This document shows positions 8,628-17,809 of a stretch of 64,000 nucleotides of DNA, in pieces. Source of the DNA: Phyllobacteriaceae bacterium (GTDB lineage Bacteria > Pseudomonadota > Alphaproteobacteria > Rhizobiales > Rhizobiaceae); NCBI GenBank assembly GCA_023954255.1, contig JAMLIH010000005.1:1-64000 (forward strand), read 5' to 3'. The notes under the pieces were generated by a model that saw nothing but the letters and a program-made list of their open reading frames with translations, made no database searches and was not told the origin of the DNA. Position numbers and translations under genes: made by a program. Numbering within the stretch: the first letter of the stretch is position 1; every line of letters starts with the position of its first letter.

Positions 8628-8644
8628 TTGACGTTTACGTCAAT
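8627..8644. promoter_or_regulatory. Palindromic operator candidate upstream of etfBA
   Basis: The sequence ATTGACGT-TT-ACGTCAAT is an exact inverted repeat with 8-base arms. It resembles the TTGACGTnnACGTCAA-type sites that I recall for MerR-family regulators of branched-chain amino-acid and fatty-acid catabolism (LiuR group), which often control ETF genes. It lies 321 nt upstream of etfB, so the assignment is inference. The regulator gene is not in the window. Confidence 0.4.
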
Positions 8645-8660
8645 ATTCGATAGAGCAACT

Positions 8661-8754
8661 CAGGTTTTGACGGAATCGGAAAAACACGAACGCGTAAACG
8701 AAATCAGCGGGTCAAATCATTGCCCTGGTTCTTCCGGAACGTGAAATGATCCAG
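8661..8754. repeat. 94-nt dispersed intergenic repeat, copy 1
   Basis: This copy aligns without gaps to 17810-17903; by hand I count 72 of 94 identical positions. It starts CAGGTTTTGACGGAATCGGA, and the distal third can fold through ATCATT (8716-8721) and AATGAT (8745-8750). The rest of the 8628-8965 gap holds a palindrome, a weak hairpin (8765-8785) and a possible promoter, but no gene. Confidence 0.7.
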
Positions 8755-8811
8755 GGAGCGCTGCGCCTGCGAAAACGGCGCAGGCAGGCCATCAGACCGC
8801 GCAGCAGGAAT

Positions 8812-8840
8812 TTGACACGAAAAGTCGGTTTTAGCCTATC
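8812..8840 (+). promoter_or_regulatory. Possible sigma-70 promoter for etfBA
   Basis: TTGACA at 8812-8817 is a perfect -35 hexamer and is followed 17 nt later by CCTATC, a poor -10. It lies about 125 nt before the etfB ATG. The -10 is too weak for a firm call. Confidence 0.3.
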
Positions 8841-8965
8841 AGTCCGGCATTGATTGCCATACGGGAAGCCTGTATTTGCAGTCGCGGTTTCCAGCAGGAC
8901 AGATGTTGTGAAAGCCCGCATTTCGCCGAAAGCGGCGGGCAGGTGCCTAAGGCAGAGGAAAAGCA

Positions 8966-9715
8966 ATGAAGATCATAGTACCGGTAAAGCGGGTTGTTGA
9001 TTACAACGTGAAGATCCGCGTGAAGGCGGATGGCAGCGGCGTCGATCTTGCCAATGTGAAGATGTCGATGAACCCGTTTGACGAGATTGCGGTCGAAGAG
9101 GCTATCCGTCTGAAAGAAGCCGGCAAGGCCGAGGAGATCATCGCCGTTTCGGTAGGCCCGCAGCAGGCCCAGGAAACCATCCGCACCGCGCTTGCCATGG
9201 GCGCCGACCGGGGCATTCTGGTGAAGACCGACGATATGGTCGAGCCGCTGGCGGTTGCGAAGATCCTCAAGGGTGTTGTCGAGGCAGAAGGGCCTGGCCT
9301 GGTCATCCTCGGCAAGCAGGCAATCGACGATGATTCAAACCAGACCGGCCAGATGCTGGCGGCCCTGCTCGGCTGGAGCCAGGCAACCTTTGCCAACACG
9401 GTCGAGATCAAGGGCGGTGTGGCGGAAATCACCCGCGAGGTCGATGGCGGGTTGCAGACCATCGAGGTCAAGATGCCGACGATCGTCACCACAGACCTGC
9501 GCCTCAACGAGCCGCGCTATGCCTCGCTGCCGAATATCATGAAGGCGAAGAAGAAGCCGCTCGATGAGAAGACGCCGGGCGACTACGGCGTCGACACCAC
9601 TGCGCGGCTGAAAGTCGTCAAGACAGTCGAGCCGGAAGGCCGCAAGGCGGGCGTCAAGGTCGGCTCTGTTGCCGAGCTGCTCGACAAGCTGAAAAACGAA
9701 GCCGGCGTGCTGTAA
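8966..9715 (+). CDS. etfB: Electron transfer flavoprotein subunit beta
   Basis: This is the 249-residue ETF beta subunit, which binds AMP and forms the heterodimer that accepts electrons from acyl-CoA and other dehydrogenases. It then reduces ETF-ubiquinone oxidoreductase. Family features are [20 protein letters not shown] at the start, [15 protein letters not shown], and the recognition-loop region [20 protein letters not shown]. An AGGAAAAG ribosome site precedes the ATG. It is followed after 18 nt by etfA, with which it is surely co-transcribed. Confidence 0.97.
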   Translation: MKIIVPVKRVVDYNVKIRVKADGSGVDLANVKMSMNPFDEIAVEEAIRLKEAGKAEEIIAVSVGPQQAQETIRTALAMGADRGILVKTDDMVEPLAVAKILKGVVEAEGPGLVILGKQAIDDDSNQTGQMLAALLGWSQATFANTVEIKGGVAEITREVDGGLQTIEVKMPTIVTTDLRLNEPRYASLPNIMKAKKKPLDEKTPGDYGVDTTARLKVVKTVEPEGRKAGVKVGSVAELLDKLKNEAGVL

Positions 9716-9733
9716 GGAAGGGAACCCGAAACC

Positions 9734-10675
9734 ATGACCATTCTTCTTCTCGCAGATCACGACAATTCCGCCCTTTCCGACCAGACCGCGAAAGCGCTCA
9801 CCGCAGCCGGCGAGATTGCCAAAGGGGGTGGGGGCGATGTCCATGTGCTGGTGGCAGGCAAGGGCTGCAAGGCGGTGGCCGACCAGGCCGCCAAACTTGC
9901 CGGTGTCGCCAAGGTATTGCTGGCCGATGATGCAGCCTATGCCAACGAGCTTGCAGAACCCGTTGCCGACCTGATCGTCTCTCTTGCCGGCGGCTACGAT
10001 GTGCTGATGGCTGCAGCAACCTCCAGCGGCAAGAACATCATGCCGCGCGTTGCAGCGCTGCTCGACGTGATGCAGGTCTCCGACGTGATTGCGGTCGATA
10101 GCGCCGATACCTTCCAGCGGCCGATCTATGCCGGCAATGCGATCCAGACCGTTCAGGCAACCGACGCCAAGAAGGTGCTGACGATCCGCACGGCGGGCTT
10201 TGCCGCAGCGGGCGAGGGCGGCAGCGCCTCGGTCGAAGCCATTTCTGCTGCCGGTGATCCGGGTCTTTCGAAGTTCCTCGGCGACAAGATCGTCGAGAGC
10301 GACCGGCCGGAGCTTACCTCGGCCAAGATCATCATCTCCGGCGGCCGGGCTCTCGGCTCGAAAGAGAAGTTCATGGAAGTCATCCTGCCGGTTGCCGACA
10401 AGCTGGGCGCCGCCGTTGGCGCCTCGCGTGCTGCGGTTGACGCAGGCTATGCGCCGAACGACTGGCAGGTCGGCCAGACCGGCAAGGTCGTCGCACCCGA
10501 TCTCTACATTGCCTGCGGCATCTCCGGTGCCATCCAGCATCTTGCGGGCATGAAGGATTCCAAGGTCATCGTCGCCATCAACAAGGACGAGGAAGCACCG
10601 ATCTTCCAGGTCGCCGATTACGGCCTGGTTGCAGACCTCTTCGACGTACTGCCGGAAATGGAAAAGGCGCTGTAA
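9734..10675 (+). CDS. etfA: Electron transfer flavoprotein subunit alpha
   Basis: This is the 313-residue ETF alpha subunit carrying FAD. The C-terminal FAD domain shows [53 protein letters not shown] and [20 protein letters not shown], the standard signature of the family. It works with EtfB in fatty-acid and amino-acid catabolism, consistent with the 3-hydroxyacyl-CoA dehydrogenase gene next downstream. A strong intrinsic terminator follows. Confidence 0.97.
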   Translation: MTILLLADHDNSALSDQTAKALTAAGEIAKGGGGDVHVLVAGKGCKAVADQAAKLAGVAKVLLADDAAYANELAEPVADLIVSLAGGYDVLMAAATSSGKNIMPRVAALLDVMQVSDVIAVDSADTFQRPIYAGNAIQTVQATDAKKVLTIRTAGFAAAGEGGSASVEAISAAGDPGLSKFLGDKIVESDRPELTSAKIIISGGRALGSKEKFMEVILPVADKLGAAVGASRAAVDAGYAPNDWQVGQTGKVVAPDLYIACGISGAIQHLAGMKDSKVIVAINKDEEAPIFQVADYGLVADLFDVLPEMEKAL

Positions 10676-10702
10676 CAGCAGTCAGCCTAGCTTAAATCTT
10701 AG

Positions 10703-10741
10703 GGCCGGAGCAGGAAAAGCCTTGCTCCGGCCTTTTCTTTT
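10703..10741 (+). terminator. Rho-independent terminator after etfA
   Basis: A perfect 10-bp stem, GGCCGGAGCA (10703-10712) with TGCTCCGGCC (10723-10732), is followed by a TTTTCTTTT tract. It ends the etfBA transcript, so the next gene has its own promoter. Confidence 0.9.
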
Positions 10742-10805
10742 GCCCACATAAGCAGGACAATCGGACGAGAGCCGAAACGGGTTCGGCGAGCAAAACGGGA
10801 GAACG

Positions 10806-11687
10806 ATGAGCGGCAAGATCAAGTCCGTCGGCGTTATCGGAGCAGGGCAGATGGGCGCGGGCATTGCCCATGTTTCATCGCTGGCCGGATACCAGGTTTT
10901 TTTGCACGATCTCGGCGCAGAGCAGATCGAATCAGGCATCGCCACGATCAATGGCAATCTCGCCCGGCAGGCCGCTTCCGGCAAAATCAGCGATAGCGCG
11001 ATGAAGGCCGCCCAGCAGCGGCTTAACGCTGCACCCTCCGTAAGCGACCTGGCAAGCTGCGATCTCGTTGTCGAGGCGGCGACGGAAAATGAGGCGATCA
11101 AGCGGCAAATTTTCGCCAATCTCTGCCCGGCACTCAATCCGCAGGCGATTGTTGCCTCCAACACCTCGTCGATCTCGATCACCCGGCTGGCATCCGCCAC
11201 CGACCGGGCGGAAAACTTCATCGGCATTCACTTCATGAACCCGGTGCCGGTCATGCAGCTTGTCGAGCTGGTGCGCGGCATTGCAACGGCGGACGAGACC
11301 TTCAGCACCGCGAAAGCCTTTGTCGGTTCGCTTGGAAAGACCATTGCCGTGGCGGAGGACTTCCCCGGCTTCATGGTCAACCGCATTCTGCTGCCGATGA
11401 TCAACGAGGCGATCTATACGCTGTATGAAGGCGTGGGGAACGTGCAGAGCATCGATACGGCCATGAAGCTCGGTGCCAACCATCCCATGGGGCCGCTGGA
11501 ACTGGCCGATTTCATCGGTCTCGATACCTGCCTGTCGATCATGCAGGTGCTGCATGACGGGCTGGCGGACTCGAAATACCGGCCTTGCCCGCTGCTGGTC
11601 AAATATGTCGAGGCCGGCTGGCTGGGCCGCAAGTCGGGCCGCGGCTTCTACGACTATCGCGGCGAAACGCCGGTACCGACCCGTTAG
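10806..11687 (+). CDS. 3-hydroxybutyryl-CoA / 3-hydroxyacyl-CoA dehydrogenase
   Basis: This 293-residue NAD(P)-dependent soluble dehydrogenase is of the Hbd/PaaH/FadB2 type. The Rossmann loop is VGVIGAGQMGAGIAH at residues 7-21. The catalytic region is NFIGIHFMNPVPVMQLVELV, with the active-site His in GIHFMNP, and PGFMVNRILLPMINEA follows. It interconverts 3-hydroxyacyl-CoA and 3-oxoacyl-CoA. Placement just after etfBA is common in alphaproteobacteria and suggests joint work in acyl-CoA oxidation, though the terminator at 10703 separates the transcripts. Confidence 0.93.
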   Translation: MSGKIKSVGVIGAGQMGAGIAHVSSLAGYQVFLHDLGAEQIESGIATINGNLARQAASGKISDSAMKAAQQRLNAAPSVSDLASCDLVVEAATENEAIKRQIFANLCPALNPQAIVASNTSSISITRLASATDRAENFIGIHFMNPVPVMQLVELVRGIATADETFSTAKAFVGSLGKTIAVAEDFPGFMVNRILLPMINEAIYTLYEGVGNVQSIDTAMKLGANHPMGPLELADFIGLDTCLSIMQVLHDGLADSKYRPCPLLVKYVEAGWLGRKSGRGFYDYRGETPVPTR

Positions 11688-11698
11688 TTGTCGCTTTT

Positions 11699-12730
11699 CT
11701 ATCGCTCGGTGAGCTTCAACTCGATGCGGCGGTTCTTGGCCCGCGCCTCGTCGGTATCGGCCTCTTCAAGCGGCTGGAATTCGCCGAAACCTGCGGCCAC
11801 CAGCTTGTCGGCCGGAATGCCCTGCTCGATGAAGAACTTGACCACCGACAGCGCGCGCGCCTGCGACAATTCCCAGTTGTCCTGATAGCGACCGGTGCCC
11901 GACAGCGGCACGTTGTCGGTATGCCCGTCGACGCGCAGCACCCAGGCGATGTCGTCGGGAATCTCGCTGCCGATCTGGATCAGCGCTTCTGCCACCTTGA
12001 GCATTTCCGCCTTGCCGCCCTCGTTGAGATCGGCCGAACCCTGACCGAACAGCACTTCCGACTGGAAGACGAAGCGGTCGCCGACAATGCGGATGTCCTG
12101 CCGGTCGGATAGGATTTCCCGCAACCGGCCGAAGAAGTCGGAACGGTAACGGTTGAGTTCCTGCACCCGCTGGGCAAGTGCCACGTTGAGCCGCTTGCCA
12201 AGATCGGCAATCTTGGTCTGGCTCTCCCGGTCGCGCGTTTCCGAGGCATCGAGCGCATCCTCGAGCACGGCGATCTGACGGCGCAGCGCCGAAATCTGCT
12301 GGTTGAGCAGTTCCACCTGCGACTGGGCGCGCTGGGATAATTGCTGCTGCTCGTCGAGTTGCTGGGACAGCGCGCCAATGCGTGCTTCCGCCTGCTCGGT
12401 GGCGCCCGATCCGGAGGTCAGCAGTTCCTGCAACCGCGAGCGCTCGGCCTCACTGTCCGACAGCGAGGCCTGCAGATTGGCAAGGTTGTCTTCGATATCC
12501 TGCCGGGTGCCACGCTCCAGCGCCAGGAGTTCTGTCAGCTGGTTTATCTGCTGATTGAGCCGGTTCAGAACCGCATCCTTGCCGGAAATTTCCTGGCTGA
12601 GCAGAAACTGCGCCAGAACGAAAACCGACAACAGGAAGATGATGGCAAGCAGCAGCGTCGACAGCGCATCGACGAAGCCGGGCCAGTAGTCCACCCGCCG
12701 GTCGCCGCGCCTGTTTCGTGCCAATGCCAT
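11699..12730 (-). CDS. MotB/OmpA-like peptidoglycan-binding protein
   Basis: This 343-residue protein has one N-terminal membrane helix (about residues 21-44, preceded by a DYWPGFVDALSTLLLAI segment like the MotB/TolR proton-channel helix). A long coiled-coil of Gln/Glu/Leu-rich repeats spans about residues 50-190. The C-terminal OmpA domain contains VDGHTDNVPLSGTG, NWELSQARALSVVKFF and RRIELKLTER. It probably anchors a proton-driven complex with the MotA-like product of the next gene upstream. No flagellar genes are nearby, so a cell-envelope rather than motility role is likely. Confidence 0.85.
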   Translation of the reverse strand: MALARNRRGDRRVDYWPGFVDALSTLLLAIIFLLSVFVLAQFLLSQEISGKDAVLNRLNQQINQLTELLALERGTRQDIEDNLANLQASLSDSEAERSRLQELLTSGSGATEQAEARIGALSQQLDEQQQLSQRAQSQVELLNQQISALRRQIAVLEDALDASETRDRESQTKIADLGKRLNVALAQRVQELNRYRSDFFGRLREILSDRQDIRIVGDRFVFQSEVLFGQGSADLNEGGKAEMLKVAEALIQIGSEIPDDIAWVLRVDGHTDNVPLSGTGRYQDNWELSQARALSVVKFFIEQGIPADKLVAAGFGEFQPLEEADTDEARAKNRRIELKLTER

Positions 12731-12762
12731 CTATCGCTCCGCCTGAGGCTGTTGCAAAGGTG

Positions 12763-13737
12763 TCAGCCCTTCGACGCCTTGTCGAAGAACGCGTTGAGCC
12801 TGTTGAGCGTTTCCTGCAGTTCGGCCTGCTGCTGACGCATCGCCTGCTGGTCGGCGCGCATGTGCTGCACCAGGCCCTGAATGCTCTCGGCAAGGCTCGC
12901 CATCGCCGCTGTCGCCCTGCCGCTGCTTTCGCCGCCGATGCCCGACTGCAGGTTTCGGGTGAGCGAATCGAGATGTTCGCGCAATTCCTCGCTGCTTGCG
13001 CCCGACAGGCTGCCGAAGTCGGCCGTCATGTCGGTGATCGAGGACAGCCAGTTCTCAAGCTCGGTGTAGAAACGCGTCTGCGCCCTGCCTGCCTGCAGGT
13101 CGAGAAAGCCAAGGATCAGCGAGCCGCCAAGCCCGAACAGCGAGGAGGAAAACGCCGTACCCATGCCGTCGAGCGGTGCCGAAAGCCCGCTTTTCAACGC
13201 TTCGAGGATGTCGTTGGCATCGCCCGAGCCGGGATTGAGCGAGCGGATCGTCTCGCTGATCGAGCCGATGGTCTGCAGCAGGCCCCAGAAGGTTCCCAAC
13301 AGGCCGAGGAAGACCAGAAGGCCAATCAGGTAGCGGGTAATGTCGCGCAGATCGTCGAGCCGGTTGCCGATTGAATCGAGAATGGAGCGCAGCGAGGCGG
13401 TGTTGAGCGACATGTTGGCCGCCGCATTGCCGAGCAGCGCCTTCATCGGTGCCAGCAGCACCGGATCGCGCTTGCCGGAAAACTCGTCTCCCTGGCGGAA
13501 GGAATTGGCCCAGGAAACCTCCGGCATCAGCCGCACCACCTGGCCGATGGTCAGCAATATGCCGAAAACCAGCACCAGTACGATCAGCCCGTTGAGGCCC
13601 GGATTGGCCATGAAGGCGGTGGAAATCTGGCTGTACAGGATGGCGATGATGAAGCCGGCGATGATCAGAAAGACGATCATCGACAGCAAAAACAGCCTCG
13701 GACTTGTAAACCGGTAGGGATCGAACGCGCGCGCCAC
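12763..13737 (-). CDS. MotA/TolQ/ExbB-like proton channel protein
   Basis: This 324-residue membrane protein has two N-terminal helices and a central channel region: GLLVFLGLLGTFWGLLQTIG, followed by APLDGMGTAFSSSLFGLGGS, the MotA/TolQ/ExbB core. The C-terminal 70 residues form a Gln-rich coiled coil. It starts with GTG after AGAGGAGGACAAAG and ends 32 nt before the OmpA-like partner gene. The pair, followed by KAS III-like, inositol monophosphatase and efp genes, is a conserved block I know from rhizobial genomes. It is similar in architecture to Zorya ZorAB, but the context does not fit. Confidence 0.85.
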   Translation of the reverse strand: MARAFDPYRFTSPRLFLLSMIVFLIIAGFIIAILYSQISTAFMANPGLNGLIVLVLVFGILLTIGQVVRLMPEVSWANSFRQGDEFSGKRDPVLLAPMKALLGNAAANMSLNTASLRSILDSIGNRLDDLRDITRYLIGLLVFLGLLGTFWGLLQTIGSISETIRSLNPGSGDANDILEALKSGLSAPLDGMGTAFSSSLFGLGGSLILGFLDLQAGRAQTRFYTELENWLSSITDMTADFGSLSGASSEELREHLDSLTRNLQSGIGGESSGRATAAMASLAESIQGLVQHMRADQQAMRQQQAELQETLNRLNAFFDKASKG

Positions 13738-13838
13738 CTTTGTCCTCCTCTTGCCGCATCCGGCAGGTCACCGTCTGGCAAGTTATAACGCGCAACGGGA
13801 AAGGGAAACCGCAAATTGCCGGATATGGCCAGAAGGCG

Positions 13839-14840
13839 TCAGGCAAACTCGACCACGGCAGTCGACCAGGACAACCCGACGCCGAAACCCGAAAGCAGTA
13901 CCGTGCTGCCGGACAATTCGCCCCGCTCTTCGAGTTCCTCGAGCAGCAGCGGAATGGTGGAGGATACCGTGTTGCCGAAACGGTCCATGTTCTTGAGCAC
14001 CTTTTCGCGCGGCACGCCGACACGCTTGGCCATGGCGTCCAGCATGTAGATCGAGCCCTGATGCAGGGCGAACCAGTCGACATCGCCGATCGTCATGCCG
14101 GCCTTTTGGAGGCAGCGGGTAATCGACAGGGGTATCTCGCTGTTGACGAAATTGAACACCGGACGCCCCTTCATGTGCAGGCGCACATCATCCCTTGTCT
14201 GCGGGATCAGTTCGCCCGCATCATCCAGCAGGGGCCGCTCTGCGCCACCGGCAGGGACGATGATCGCGTCGCCCTTTTCCCCGTCGGTGCCGAAATCGGT
14301 CGCCAGGATCTTGCAGCGGCTTTCGCCGGCCGTGATCCAGGTAACCGCAGCCGCATCGCCGAAGACGCAATTGGTGTCCTTGTCGTGAGGCTCGATGATG
14401 CGTGAATAGGGATCACAGGTCACGAGCAGCGCCTCGCTGCCGCCGGTCGCCTTGAGAAAGCTCTGCGCCACCACTGCGCCATAGACATAGCCGGAGCATC
14501 CCAGCGAAATGTCGAAACTGGCGGTGGAGACCGGCAGGCCGAGCTGGTCGACCAGCGCGGCGGAATTCTGCGGCAGACGGTGATCCGGCGTCTGGGTGAC
14601 GTTGACCACAAGCGAGATTTTTTCCTTCAGCCCCGGATGAGTGGCGAACAGGTTTTCGCAGGCCTGCTTCGACAGGCTGACCCCGGTTTCTCCCTCGCCC
14701 AGCACATAGCGGGTTTTCAAGCCAACCTTGTTTTCGATGAACTGCTGGTCGGCGCCGGTCCACCGCGCGATGTCGGCGGCAGTGTGTTTGACCGAGGGAA
14801 CCGCATGGGCAAAGGCTTCAAGGGGCATGAACGCGAACAA
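13839..14840 (-). CDS. Beta-ketoacyl-ACP synthase III-like (FabH family)
   Basis: This 333-residue thiolase-fold enzyme has the KAS III triad visible: Cys in DISLGCSGYVYG, His in WFALHQGSIYM, and Asn in DRFGNTVSSTIP. The N-terminus (FAHAVPSVKHTAADIARWTG) is divergent and lacks the usual FabH opening, so the condensation partner may not be acetyl-CoA/malonyl-ACP. The TTG at 14840 and the ATG at 14828 are both possible starts. It sits in the minus-strand block between the MotA-like and inositol monophosphatase genes. It is probably not the essential FabH, which usually neighbours plsX. Confidence 0.82.
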   Translation of the reverse strand: MFAFMPLEAFAHAVPSVKHTAADIARWTGADQQFIENKVGLKTRYVLGEGETGVSLSKQACENLFATHPGLKEKISLVVNVTQTPDHRLPQNSAALVDQLGLPVSTASFDISLGCSGYVYGAVVAQSFLKATGGSEALLVTCDPYSRIIEPHDKDTNCVFGDAAAVTWITAGESRCKILATDFGTDGEKGDAIIVPAGGAERPLLDDAGELIPQTRDDVRLHMKGRPVFNFVNSEIPLSITRCLQKAGMTIGDVDWFALHQGSIYMLDAMAKRVGVPREKVLKNMDRFGNTVSSTIPLLLEELEERGELSGSTVLLSGFGVGLSWSTAVVEFA

Positions 14841-14914
14841 CCGGCAGTTGGCAATACCGGAAACCGATTACGCCATGGGGGGTGGTACGGCAAGGGGCAG
14901 GCGGGTTGACCCCG

Positions 14915-15703
14915 CTATTCGCCATGCACGGTTTCAAGCAGCTTCCTGCGAATGATCTCGTTGCCGGCAACGATGCTGCCTTTTTCGAGCATGGCCTGTC
15001 CGTCATCCATGTCGCTGACGAAGCCGCCGGCCTCGCGCACCATGATGATCCCGGCTGCCAGATCCCAGGCGCCGAGGGCCTCTTCCCAGAAGCCGTCGAA
15101 GCGGCCTGCCGCCACCCAGCACAAATCGATGGCCACGGCACCATAGCGCCTGACCCCTGACGAATTGCGCATGACCCGGCGCTGCTGTTCCAGGAAGGTG
15201 TCATGGGCAGGGCGGCCAAGATGCGGAATGCCGGTGCAAAAGACGCAGTCCGTCATTTCCTTTCTGGCGGCAACGCGGATACGCCGGTCGTTCAGAAACG
15301 CGCCGCGCCCCTTTTCGGCAGTGAACAGTTCATCCATCGCCGGGTTGTAGACGACGCCTGCAACGATCTCTCCTTCGCGCTCCAGCGCGATGGAGATGCC
15401 GAAGACCGGAATGCCGTGCAGGAAATTGGTCGTTCCGTCGAGCGGATCGACGATCCAGCGGTTCTGAGGGTCCTTGCCCTTTACCTCACCGCGCTCTTCC
15501 ATCAGGAAGCCGGTGTCCGGCCGGGCCTTGGAAAGCTCTTCGAAGATGATCTTTTCAGACATCAGGTCGGCCGCGGAGACAAAATCGCCCGGGCCCTTTA
15601 TCGAGACCTGCAGGTTCTGCACCTCGCCGAAATCGCGCGCCAGCCTGCGGCCCGCCTTGTGAGCGGCATTGACCATTACATTGAGCAGGGCGGAACGGGC
15701 CAT
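14915..15703 (-). CDS. Inositol monophosphatase family protein
   Basis: This 262-residue member of the Mg2+-dependent phosphatase family (SuhB/CysQ/HisN relatives) has metal-binding motifs FLMEERGEVKG, WIVDPLDGTTNFLHGIPVFG and GAWDLAAGIIMVREAGG. The likely reaction is hydrolysis of inositol-1-phosphate or a related sugar or nucleotide phosphate. It lies 33 nt upstream of nothing else on its strand but directly downstream of efp (34 nt), and is probably co-transcribed with it. Confidence 0.92.
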   Translation of the reverse strand: MARSALLNVMVNAAHKAGRRLARDFGEVQNLQVSIKGPGDFVSAADLMSEKIIFEELSKARPDTGFLMEERGEVKGKDPQNRWIVDPLDGTTNFLHGIPVFGISIALEREGEIVAGVVYNPAMDELFTAEKGRGAFLNDRRIRVAARKEMTDCVFCTGIPHLGRPAHDTFLEQQRRVMRNSSGVRRYGAVAIDLCWVAAGRFDGFWEEALGAWDLAAGIIMVREAGGFVSDMDDGQAMLEKGSIVAGNEIIRRKLLETVHGE

Positions 15704-15736
15704 GACACGCTTTCGGAAAGGTTACAGGTCCGGCCG

Positions 15737-16300
15737 TCAGTCGGCGCGGCGAAGATAGGCGATTTCGCTGGTGTCGACGACGATCCTTTCGCCAGCGGAG
15801 ATGAAAGGCGGCACCATGCAGCGAACGCCATTTTCAAGTTTCGACGGCTTGTAGGAAGATGAGACGGTCTGTCCCTTGACCACCGGCTCGGTTTCGACCA
15901 CTTCCAGCACCACCTGGTCGGGCAGAGAAATGCCGATCGGCTTTTCCTCGTGCATTTCCACGGTCACCATCATGCCATCCTGCAGGAAGGCGGCGCGCTC
16001 GCCGACAAAATCCTTGGCAAGTTCGAGTTGCTCGTAGGTCTCGTTGTCCATGAAGACCAGCATGTCTTCCTGTTCGTAGAGATACTGGAAATCCTTCTGT
16101 TCCAGCCGCACCTTCTCCACCGATTCGGTGGCGCGGAAACGTTCATTCAGCTTCGAGCCGTTGAGTAGATTTTTCATTTCCACCTGGGCGAAAGCGCCGC
16201 CCTTGCCGGGCTTGACGTGATCGGTCTTGACCACTGCCCAGAGCTGGCCGTTGTGTTCCAGCACATTGCCGGGTTTGATCTGGTTGCCGTTGATTTTCAT
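15737..16300 (-). CDS. efp: Elongation factor P
   Basis: This is the 187-residue, three-domain translation factor that rescues ribosomes stalled at polyproline. The modification loop is [10 protein letters not shown] with Lys33 at the tip, the residue lysylated by EpmA in many proteobacteria. [17 protein letters not shown] and [16 protein letters not shown] close the C-terminal domain. The length is the usual one. It appears to be the first gene of the minus-strand block 13839-16300. No epmA or epmB gene is in the window. Confidence 0.97.
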   Translation of the reverse strand: MKINGNQIKPGNVLEHNGQLWAVVKTDHVKPGKGGAFAQVEMKNLLNGSKLNERFRATESVEKVRLEQKDFQYLYEQEDMLVFMDNETYEQLELAKDFVGERAAFLQDGMMVTVEMHEEKPIGISLPDQVVLEVVETEPVVKGQTVSSSYKPSKLENGVRCMVPPFISAGERIVVDTSEIAYLRRAD

Positions 16301-16532
16301 GGGTCACCGTAGCGGTTTGGATGGGAGGCGGGCAGTGCCTGGCACAGCCGCCGCCGGGAAATACCGGAACCGGCGCGAGGGATATGCCGCCCGTGCCGTT
16401 TTGCGGCCTGCAAGACCATAAAAGGGAGCGAAAGGCAAGTGGGGCCGTACGGGTCCGGACCTGTTGCAATCGCACCGTATCCGGTTAACGATGCCGCAAG
16501 CGGCCATCCGGTCGGCCAGCGGGGAGTATGCA

Positions 16533-17792
16533 GTGAACGCAAGAGGCAGCAACGACCGTGCTCCGGGGCAGATTGCCGCCGCTCTTCACGAACAGAAATT
16601 CAGCCATCTGCAGTGGTATCTCCACCACGCCGAAAACACCGTTCATCTTGCCGCCGAAAGCGAGCATGCGCTGAGCGAGGGCGATCTGCACGAAATCGCC
16701 GGCTGGTTCATGAAACTGGCGCCGCAGCTTCGCTACCGGGCGGACGAAGCCGGCGAGAAGCACCTGCCGGTTCCGGCCGCGCCGGAGGCCGTCTGCCATT
16801 ACGAAGAGGTTGACGATCTGCAAAAGGCGCTCGCCCGGGCAATCGAAAACCACCGGGCGATCTATGCCGATCCGGAACGGCCGAATTTCCGGGCCTACGG
16901 CTTTCGCCTGCGGAAAGCCAAAAAGGGGGCGCCTCGTTCGCTCTATCTGTGCTGTTCCTCCCATGCGCTGATGGAAGGGTCGGAGAGTGCGCGCATCATG
17001 CGCATGCGCCCGACGGTACATCATGCAGAGCGCGCGGAGGCGAAGCTGGGCCTGTTGCAGCATGCCATGATCACGGTCGCGGGCCTGGTTCTGGCGCCGC
17101 TTCACCTCATCGCATCCAGCTTCGACCGCCGGGATGTTACCCACGGCCGCTGGGCCGTCATCGACATCAGCCGCAAGAGCATCAAGCAGTTGGCGGCGCG
17201 TCACGGTGTGCGCCAGCGCAGCGTTCTGTTTTCTCTGCCGCTCTACGGCCTGCACTTCGAGGGAAGCCTGCCCAACCGCGCAAAGGAAAAGCCGCAACTG
17301 ATCAGCTATTCGACCCTGCCGGACACCAAGACCACGCTGGAGGATGTCGCGCTGAATCTGCGCATGCAGGTTGGCCGCATCCCGTGTGCCGAGAGTTTCG
17401 AAGCCCATCTGAAGGCCATCGACAAGGTGCTGAGCAAGGAGGATACGACCGAGATCTACAGTCAGGCGTTCTACAATTCGATTCTCGGTGTGCACCGGGT
17501 GCTGCACCGGCTGTTTCCCGTGCTTTATCGTGGCCGCTTCTTCACTTACGTGCCCTACGACTTCGTGCTGTCGCTGCTGCCGCCGCACATTACCGGAGGC
17601 TGGTTTCGCAAGCTGTTCAGGGGATCGATCTTCTGTGGCTCCTATACGCCGGGGACGAACTCCTGCATTTTCGTGCCCTATCTCGGCGGCTTCAGCCTCA
17701 ATTTCTACGTCGAGCCGAAGATCCAGGCCAACATGGACGCGTTTGCCGATTTCCTGAAACGGCAGGGTATCGACTGCAGGCGAGTGGTCTGA
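16533..17792 (+). CDS. Putative acyltransferase of the WS/DGAT-condensation superfamily, degenerate active site
   Basis: The protein has about 419 residues. I do not recognise a named family, but the layout recalls WS/DGAT/condensation acyltransferases. It has an N-terminal HLQWYLHHAENTVHLAAESE, then YLCCSSHALMEGSES at the place of the HHxxxDG motif (here SHALMEG, first His and the Asp missing), and a C-terminal GGFSLNFYVEPK like the end of WS/DGAT proteins. The GTG at 16533 is chosen because GGGGAG lies 6 nt before it; an ATG at 16491 lacks a ribosome site. The ester-forming role is inference. It stands alone between efp and the P450 gene. Confidence 0.6.
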   Translation: MNARGSNDRAPGQIAAALHEQKFSHLQWYLHHAENTVHLAAESEHALSEGDLHEIAGWFMKLAPQLRYRADEAGEKHLPVPAAPEAVCHYEEVDDLQKALARAIENHRAIYADPERPNFRAYGFRLRKAKKGAPRSLYLCCSSHALMEGSESARIMRMRPTVHHAERAEAKLGLLQHAMITVAGLVLAPLHLIASSFDRRDVTHGRWAVIDISRKSIKQLAARHGVRQRSVLFSLPLYGLHFEGSLPNRAKEKPQLISYSTLPDTKTTLEDVALNLRMQVGRIPCAESFEAHLKAIDKVLSKEDTTEIYSQAFYNSILGVHRVLHRLFPVLYRGRFFTYVPYDFVLSLLPPHITGGWFRKLFRGSIFCGSYTPGTNSCIFVPYLGGFSLNFYVEPKIQANMDAFADFLKRQGIDCRRVV

Positions 17793-17809
17793 CTCTCGCC
17801 GGAGTGATT

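Noticed and set aside
11699..13737. Zorya-type anti-phage system (ZorAB)
   Set aside because: The MotA/MotB-like pair resembles ZorAB in layout, but no ZorC/ZorD/ZorE-like helicase or nuclease genes are adjacent and the neighbours (KAS III-like, inositol monophosphatase, efp) are a stable rhizobial block.
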